This document shows, piece after piece, positions 60,654 through 64,000 of a stretch of 64,000 bases of DNA. Position numbers and translations under genes: made by a program. Where the stretch lies: contig CAVSPW010000010.1 of NCBI GenBank assembly GCA_963729935.1, positions 248,001 to 312,000 on the forward strand. Direction: 5' to 3'. Positions within the stretch are counted from its first letter, which is position 1. Every line of letters begins with the position of its first letter. Below the pieces are notes generated by a model, which saw only the letters and a program-made list of their open reading frames with translations, had not been told where the DNA came from and searched no databases. Source of the DNA: CAIKMD01 sp963729935. Its GTDB lineage: Bacteria > Pseudomonadota > Alphaproteobacteria > ATCC43930 > CGMCC-115725.

Positions 60654-63028
60654 GCGAACTCGCCGCCCTCGCGCCCGAGCGTCCCGCCGCCGCCGCCGCC
60701 GCGCCGGCTTCGTGCATCCATTGCGGGCTGGCCTTGCCTTCCGGGGCGGAGCGCTTCTGTTGCGGCGGTTGCGCCGCCGCCTATCGTCTCATCGGCGAGC
60801 TCGGGCTCGAGCGCTTCTATGAGGGGCGGCAGCTCGATGCGAAAGCGCGGCCCTTGCGGCCCGAGATCGACGAGGCGAGCGATCTCGCCGCCTCTGTCGT
60901 GAGCGAACCCGGCGGCATCGCCTCGCTGCGGCTCATCGTCGACGGGCTGCAATGCCCGGCCTGCGTCTGGCTGATCGAGAACGCGCTCGCCAAGCAGCCG
61001 GGCCTCGTCGAGGCGCGCGTCAATCTGACCGCGAAGCGCTTGCTGCTGCGCTGGCATGGCGGCGCCGCCGAGGGCACGCGCCTCGTGGAGCTGGTGCGCC
61101 GCCTCGGCTACCGCGTCATTCCCTATGAAGCCGAGCGCGCGGCGGATCGCGGCGCCGAGGAGGAGCGCCGCCTGCTGCGGGCGCTCGCGGTCGCCGGATT
61201 TGCCGCCGCCAATGTGATGCTCTTGTCGATCGCGGTCTGGGCCGGCATCGACGGCGAGATGGGCTGGGCCACCCGCGATCTGCTGCATTGGGTCTCGGCT
61301 CTGATCGCGCTGCCCGCGATCGCCTATGCCGGCCGGCCTTTCATCGGCTCCGCCTGGCGCGCGCTGCGTCACGGGCGCACCAATATGGATGTGCCGATTT
61401 CGATCGGCATCGTGCTGGTGAGCGGGTTCAGCCTCTATGAAACGATCCGCGGCGGCGCGGAGACCTATTTCGAATCCGCGACCATGCTGCTGTTCTTCCT
61501 GCTCATCGGCCGCTATCTCGATTTACGCGCGCGCGGCCGCGCGCGTTCGGCGGTCGATCGCCTGTTGCGGCTCGCGGCGCAGCCGGCGAGCGTCGTCGCG
61601 GATGACGGCAGCCTTCGCCGCATGCCGGCGGCCTCCGTGCCGGTGGGCGCGACCGTGCTGGTCGCCGCGGGCGAGCGCATCGTCGTCGACGGAACCGTCA
61701 GCGAGGGCCGCTCGTCGGTCGACAAGAGCCTCATCGACGGCGAGAGCCTGCCGGCCGAGATCGCGCCCGGCGCGATCGTTCATGCCGGCATGATCAATCT
61801 CGCCGCGCCCTTGCGCGTCACGGTGACGGCGGCCGGCGACGGCACTTTCCTCGCCGAGATCCTGCGGCTGATGGAGATCGCCGAGCATGGCCGCTCGCGG
61901 CTGGTGAGCCTTGCCGACCGCGTCGCCGGCTATTACGCGCCTTGGGTCCATTCCCTGGCGCTCGCGACCTTCATCGGCTGGAGCTGGGCGGTTTCCTGGC
62001 CGGTCGCGTTGCTCAATGCGGTCTCGGTGCTGCTGATCACATGTCCCTGCGCGCTGGGCCTCGCCATTCCCGCCGTCCAGGTCGTGACCAGCGGACGCTT
62101 GATGCGCCGCGGCATCCTCGTCAAATCCGCGACCGCGCTGGAGCGCCTGGCCGCCATCGACGCGGTCGTCTTCGACAAGACGGGCACGCTCACCCTGGGC
62201 CGCCTCGCGCTGCAGCCGGGCATCGCCGACGAAGCGAGCCTGCGGATCGCTTCCTCGCTGGCGGCCGCAAGCCGCCATCCCTTGAGCCGGGCCTTGCGTG
62301 CCGCCTGCCCGGAAGCGCCCGCCCTCGCCGCCGTCAAGGAACAGGCGGGCGAAGGGCTGAGCGCCATGCTCCCGGGCGGGCAAGCGCGTCTCGGCAGCCG
62401 CGCTTTCTGCGGCGCCGTCGACGCGCCCGATGACGGGAGACCCGAGCTCTGGCTCTCCTTGCCCGGCCGCGCGCCGCAGCGCTTCGTCTTCGCCGACACG
62501 CTGCGCCCCGGCGCGGCCGAGGTGGTCCGCGCCTTGCAGCGGGACGGCAAGCGCGTGAGCCTGCTTTCGGGCGACCGGCCGGCGGCGGTCGCCGCCATCG
62601 CCGCTGCGCTCGGCATCGCGGATTGGCAGGCCGCGCTCACGCCCGATCGCAAATATGCCGCTCTCGCCGAGCGCGCGGCGCGCGGCGAGAAGCTGCTGAT
62701 GGTCGGCGACGGCCTCAACGACGCGCCGGCGCTGGCCGCGGCTTATGTCTCGATCTCGCCCGCCAGCGGCGCCGATGTCAGCCAGGCCGCCGCCGACATC
62801 GTCTTCCAGGGCAACTCGCTCGGCGCGGTGACCGAAGCCCTCGACGCGTCGCGCCGCAGCCGCCGGATCGTCGCCGAGAATCTGGGCTTCGCCATCGCCT
62901 ATAACGCGCTCGCCGTGCCCTTGGCGATGGCCGGGCTGGTCACGCCGCTTCTCGCGGCGGTCGCGATGTCGGCCTCCTCGATCGTCGTCGTCGCCAATGC
63001 GCTGCGGCTCGATGGCGGGCGGCGATGA
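60650..63028 (+). CDS. ccoI: Cu+ transporting P-type ATPase CcoI (FixI)
   Basis: 792 residues from GTG 60650. An N-terminal Cys cluster (C22-x2-C25 and FCCGGC) is followed by a metal-binding fold with CPAC at 102-105. The IB-type membrane site CPC is in ITCPCALGLAIP; phosphorylation motif DKTGTLTLGRL; hinge MVGDGLNDAPALAAA. Supplies periplasmic copper for CcoN CuB. Overlaps ccoH and ccoS, so translationally coupled. Confidence 0.97.
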   Translation: MSELAALAPERPAAAAAAPASCIHCGLALPSGAERFCCGGCAAAYRLIGELGLERFYEGRQLDAKARPLRPEIDEASDLAASVVSEPGGIASLRLIVDGLQCPACVWLIENALAKQPGLVEARVNLTAKRLLLRWHGGAAEGTRLVELVRRLGYRVIPYEAERAADRGAEEERRLLRALAVAGFAAANVMLLSIAVWAGIDGEMGWATRDLLHWVSALIALPAIAYAGRPFIGSAWRALRHGRTNMDVPISIGIVLVSGFSLYETIRGGAETYFESATMLLFFLLIGRYLDLRARGRARSAVDRLLRLAAQPASVVADDGSLRRMPAASVPVGATVLVAAGERIVVDGTVSEGRSSVDKSLIDGESLPAEIAPGAIVHAGMINLAAPLRVTVTAAGDGTFLAEILRLMEIAEHGRSRLVSLADRVAGYYAPWVHSLALATFIGWSWAVSWPVALLNAVSVLLITCPCALGLAIPAVQVVTSGRLMRRGILVKSATALERLAAIDAVVFDKTGTLTLGRLALQPGIADEASLRIASSLAAASRHPLSRALRAACPEAPALAAVKEQAGEGLSAMLPGGQARLGSRAFCGAVDAPDDGRPELWLSLPGRAPQRFVFADTLRPGAAEVVRALQRDGKRVSLLSGDRPAAVAAIAAALGIADWQAALTPDRKYAALAERAARGEKLLMVGDGLNDAPALAAAYVSISPASGADVSQAAADIVFQGNSLGAVTEALDASRRSRRIVAENLGFAIAYNALAVPLAMAGLVTPLLAAVAMSASSIVVVANALRLDGGRR

Positions 63029-63195
63029 ACGGGCTCCTGCTGCTCATTCCGGTCGCCCTGGCGCTCGGGCTCGGGGGCCTGGCCGCCTTCCTCTGGGCGC
63101 TCAAATCCGGGCAATTCGACGACCCGGACGGCGCCGCCGGCCGCATCCTCTTCGACGATCCGCCGCCGCGGAACGAGGCTTCACCCCATGAATGA
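63025..63195 (+). CDS. ccoS: cbb3 assembly protein CcoS
   Basis: 56 residues. One helix (LLLLIPVALALGLGGLAAFL) followed by WALKSGQFDDPDGAAGRILF, the strict CcoS pattern. The ATG overlaps the ccoI stop (ATGA). Required for heme and copper insertion into CcoN. Too short to be caught by most frame finders. Confidence 0.97.
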   Translation: MNGLLLLIPVALALGLGGLAAFLWALKSGQFDDPDGAAGRILFDDPPPRNEASPHE

Positions 63196-63207
63196 TCGGA
63201 GCGTCCC

Positions 63208-63387
63208 ATGATGAGCTGGATTTTTGGAATTTCCGCCGGGCTCGGCGCCTTGCTGGGCGCGGTCCTGGCGTCACGCGCCGGCGATGTCGGCATGCTCACC
63301 TTCGGCCTTGGCCTGATCGTCTTCGGCGCCTTGCTGATCTTCTGGCTGATCAAGGATCACTACGACGAAGAGGAACGCGCGCGCTGA
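63208..63387 (+). CDS. Small two-helix membrane protein at the end of the cbb3 operon
   Basis: 59 residues, from ATG 63208 with GGAG 7 nt upstream; ATG 63211 is equally possible. Two hydrophobic spans (SWIFGISAGLGALLGAVLAS and MLTFGLGLIVFGALLIFWLI), then a charged tail KDHYDEEERAR. It follows ccoS by 12 bp. It is not one of the standard Cco proteins and I do not recognise it. Confidence 0.75.
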   Translation: MMSWIFGISAGLGALLGAVLASRAGDVGMLTFGLGLIVFGALLIFWLIKDHYDEEERAR

Positions 63388-63470
63388 GGCCGCGCCGTTC
63401 CGCTGGCTGCCACGCCCGCCGCGTCCTAAGCTGACACCGTCACGCGTCAGAAATCGCGGAGCGGGAGGAC

Positions 63471-64000
63471 ATGAGCGCCACGCCGATGATCGCCTTGCAC
63501 CACGCCGGGATCTGGGTCACGGATTTCGACCGCATGGTCGATTTCTATCGCGGCATTTTCGGCTTTCACGTCTCGGACAAGGGCCGTTATCCCGACGGCA
63601 AGCGCGTCATCTTCATGACGCTCGACCCCAACGCGCATCATACCTTCGTCATCGGCGAGGGAAGGCCTGCGGGCTCGCCGTCGACCGTCAACCAGCTCTC
63701 CTTCCGCGCCGATTCCTTGGCGTCGGTGCGGCATTATTGGGAAGCGGTCGAGCGCGCCAAAGTCGAGCGCTGGGTCACGGTCACGCATGGCAATGCGTGG
63801 AGCGTCTATTTCTGGGACCCCGAGGACAACCGCGTCGAGATCTTCGCCGACACGCCCTGGCACGTGCCGCAGCCCTGCCGCGCCACGATCGATTTTTCGC
63901 AGCAGACCGATTCCGAGATTTTCGAATTCACCCGCGCGATGGTGCAGGAGCGCACGGGCTTCATGCCGTTTGCGGCCTGGCGCCGGGAAACCGCGCAGGC
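63471..64000 (+). CDS. VOC-superfamily protein (glyoxalase / extradiol dioxygenase-like), cut by the window end
   Basis: From ATG 63471 with GGGAGG just upstream; at least 176 residues before the window ends. Glyoxalase-type metal fold: LHHAGIWVTDFDRMVDFYRG then FIMTLDPNAHHTFVIGEG, VNQLSFRADSLASVRHYW, and SVYFWDPEDNRVEIFAD. The His in HHAGI and Glu in NRVEIF are the usual metal ligands. It could be a ring-cleavage dioxygenase or a lyase; the rest is outside the window. Confidence 0.85.
   Translation, partial: MSATPMIALHHAGIWVTDFDRMVDFYRGIFGFHVSDKGRYPDGKRVIFMTLDPNAHHTFVIGEGRPAGSPSTVNQLSFRADSLASVRHYWEAVERAKVERWVTVTHGNAWSVYFWDPEDNRVEIFADTPWHVPQPCRATIDFSQQTDSEIFEFTRAMVQERTGFMPFAAWRRETAQ

Noticed and set aside
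63431..63450. Imperfect palindrome CTGACAC...GCGTCAG before the VOC gene
   Set aside because: One mismatch, short arms and no known regulator nearby; too weak to call.

Overview
The window is GC-rich, densely coded chromosomal DNA. Bacterial gene starts, an alphaproteobacterial-type ATP synthase zeta-inhibitor relative, complete fixNOQP-fixGHIS type cbb3 oxidase genes, CtrA-like and FNR/FixK-like boxes and REP-type palindromes all point to an alphaproteobacterium, probably Hyphomicrobiales or Rhodospirillales. The genus cannot be fixed from the sequence alone. I saw no rRNA or tRNA gene, CRISPR array, intact insertion sequence or phage gene.

Region 1 (about 1-16 kb) is mixed. It holds a NodC/hyaluronan-synthase-like glycosyltransferase with a decayed nucleotide-sugar dehydrogenase fragment beside it, four solute-binding proteins with no membrane or ATPase partner, an OsmC protein, a DHA2-type exporter, a frameshifted epimerase-DoxX gene overlapping a DUF2269 gene, and a HerA-like ATPase.

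Region 2 (about 15-31 kb) looks catabolic: an LLM flavin monooxygenase, a 3-hydroxyisobutyrate-dehydrogenase-like enzyme, a Rieske oxygenase with a glutathione transferase, a berberine-bridge-type FAD oxidase divergent from a LysR regulator, a metallo-beta-lactamase-fold hydrolase, two related MFS importers and two more orphan binding proteins. A broken GIY-YIG gene lies between two REP-like palindromes.

Region 3 (about 31-50 kb) is a stress and ion-homeostasis block: NhaA, a DUF1476 (F1-ATPase zeta inhibitor) relative, a TerB-like / small membrane protein / Bax-inhibitor-1 operon, an HlyD-RbbA-YhhJ ABC exporter, an orphan histidine kinase, and a universal stress protein / Ca2+ antiporter / PacL-type P-ATPase operon. 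A thioredoxin-2 / DUF302 / sulfide:quinone oxidoreductase operon follows.

Region 4 (about 50-64 kb) holds a DUF2892 gene divergent from an RND efflux pair across an AT-rich palindrome, then a TauE/SafE-like protein and the full ccoNOQP-ccoGHIS set with an extra small membrane protein, and finally a VOC-family gene cut by the window end.

Four FNR/FixK-type boxes (TTGAT-N4-ATCAA or close) occur between 46.9 and 55.4 kb, ahead of the universal stress protein operon, the sulfide:quinone oxidoreductase operon, the TauE-like gene and ccoN. The simplest reading is an oxygen-limitation regulon that couples a high-affinity terminal oxidase with sulfide oxidation, thiol/redox control and ion homeostasis.
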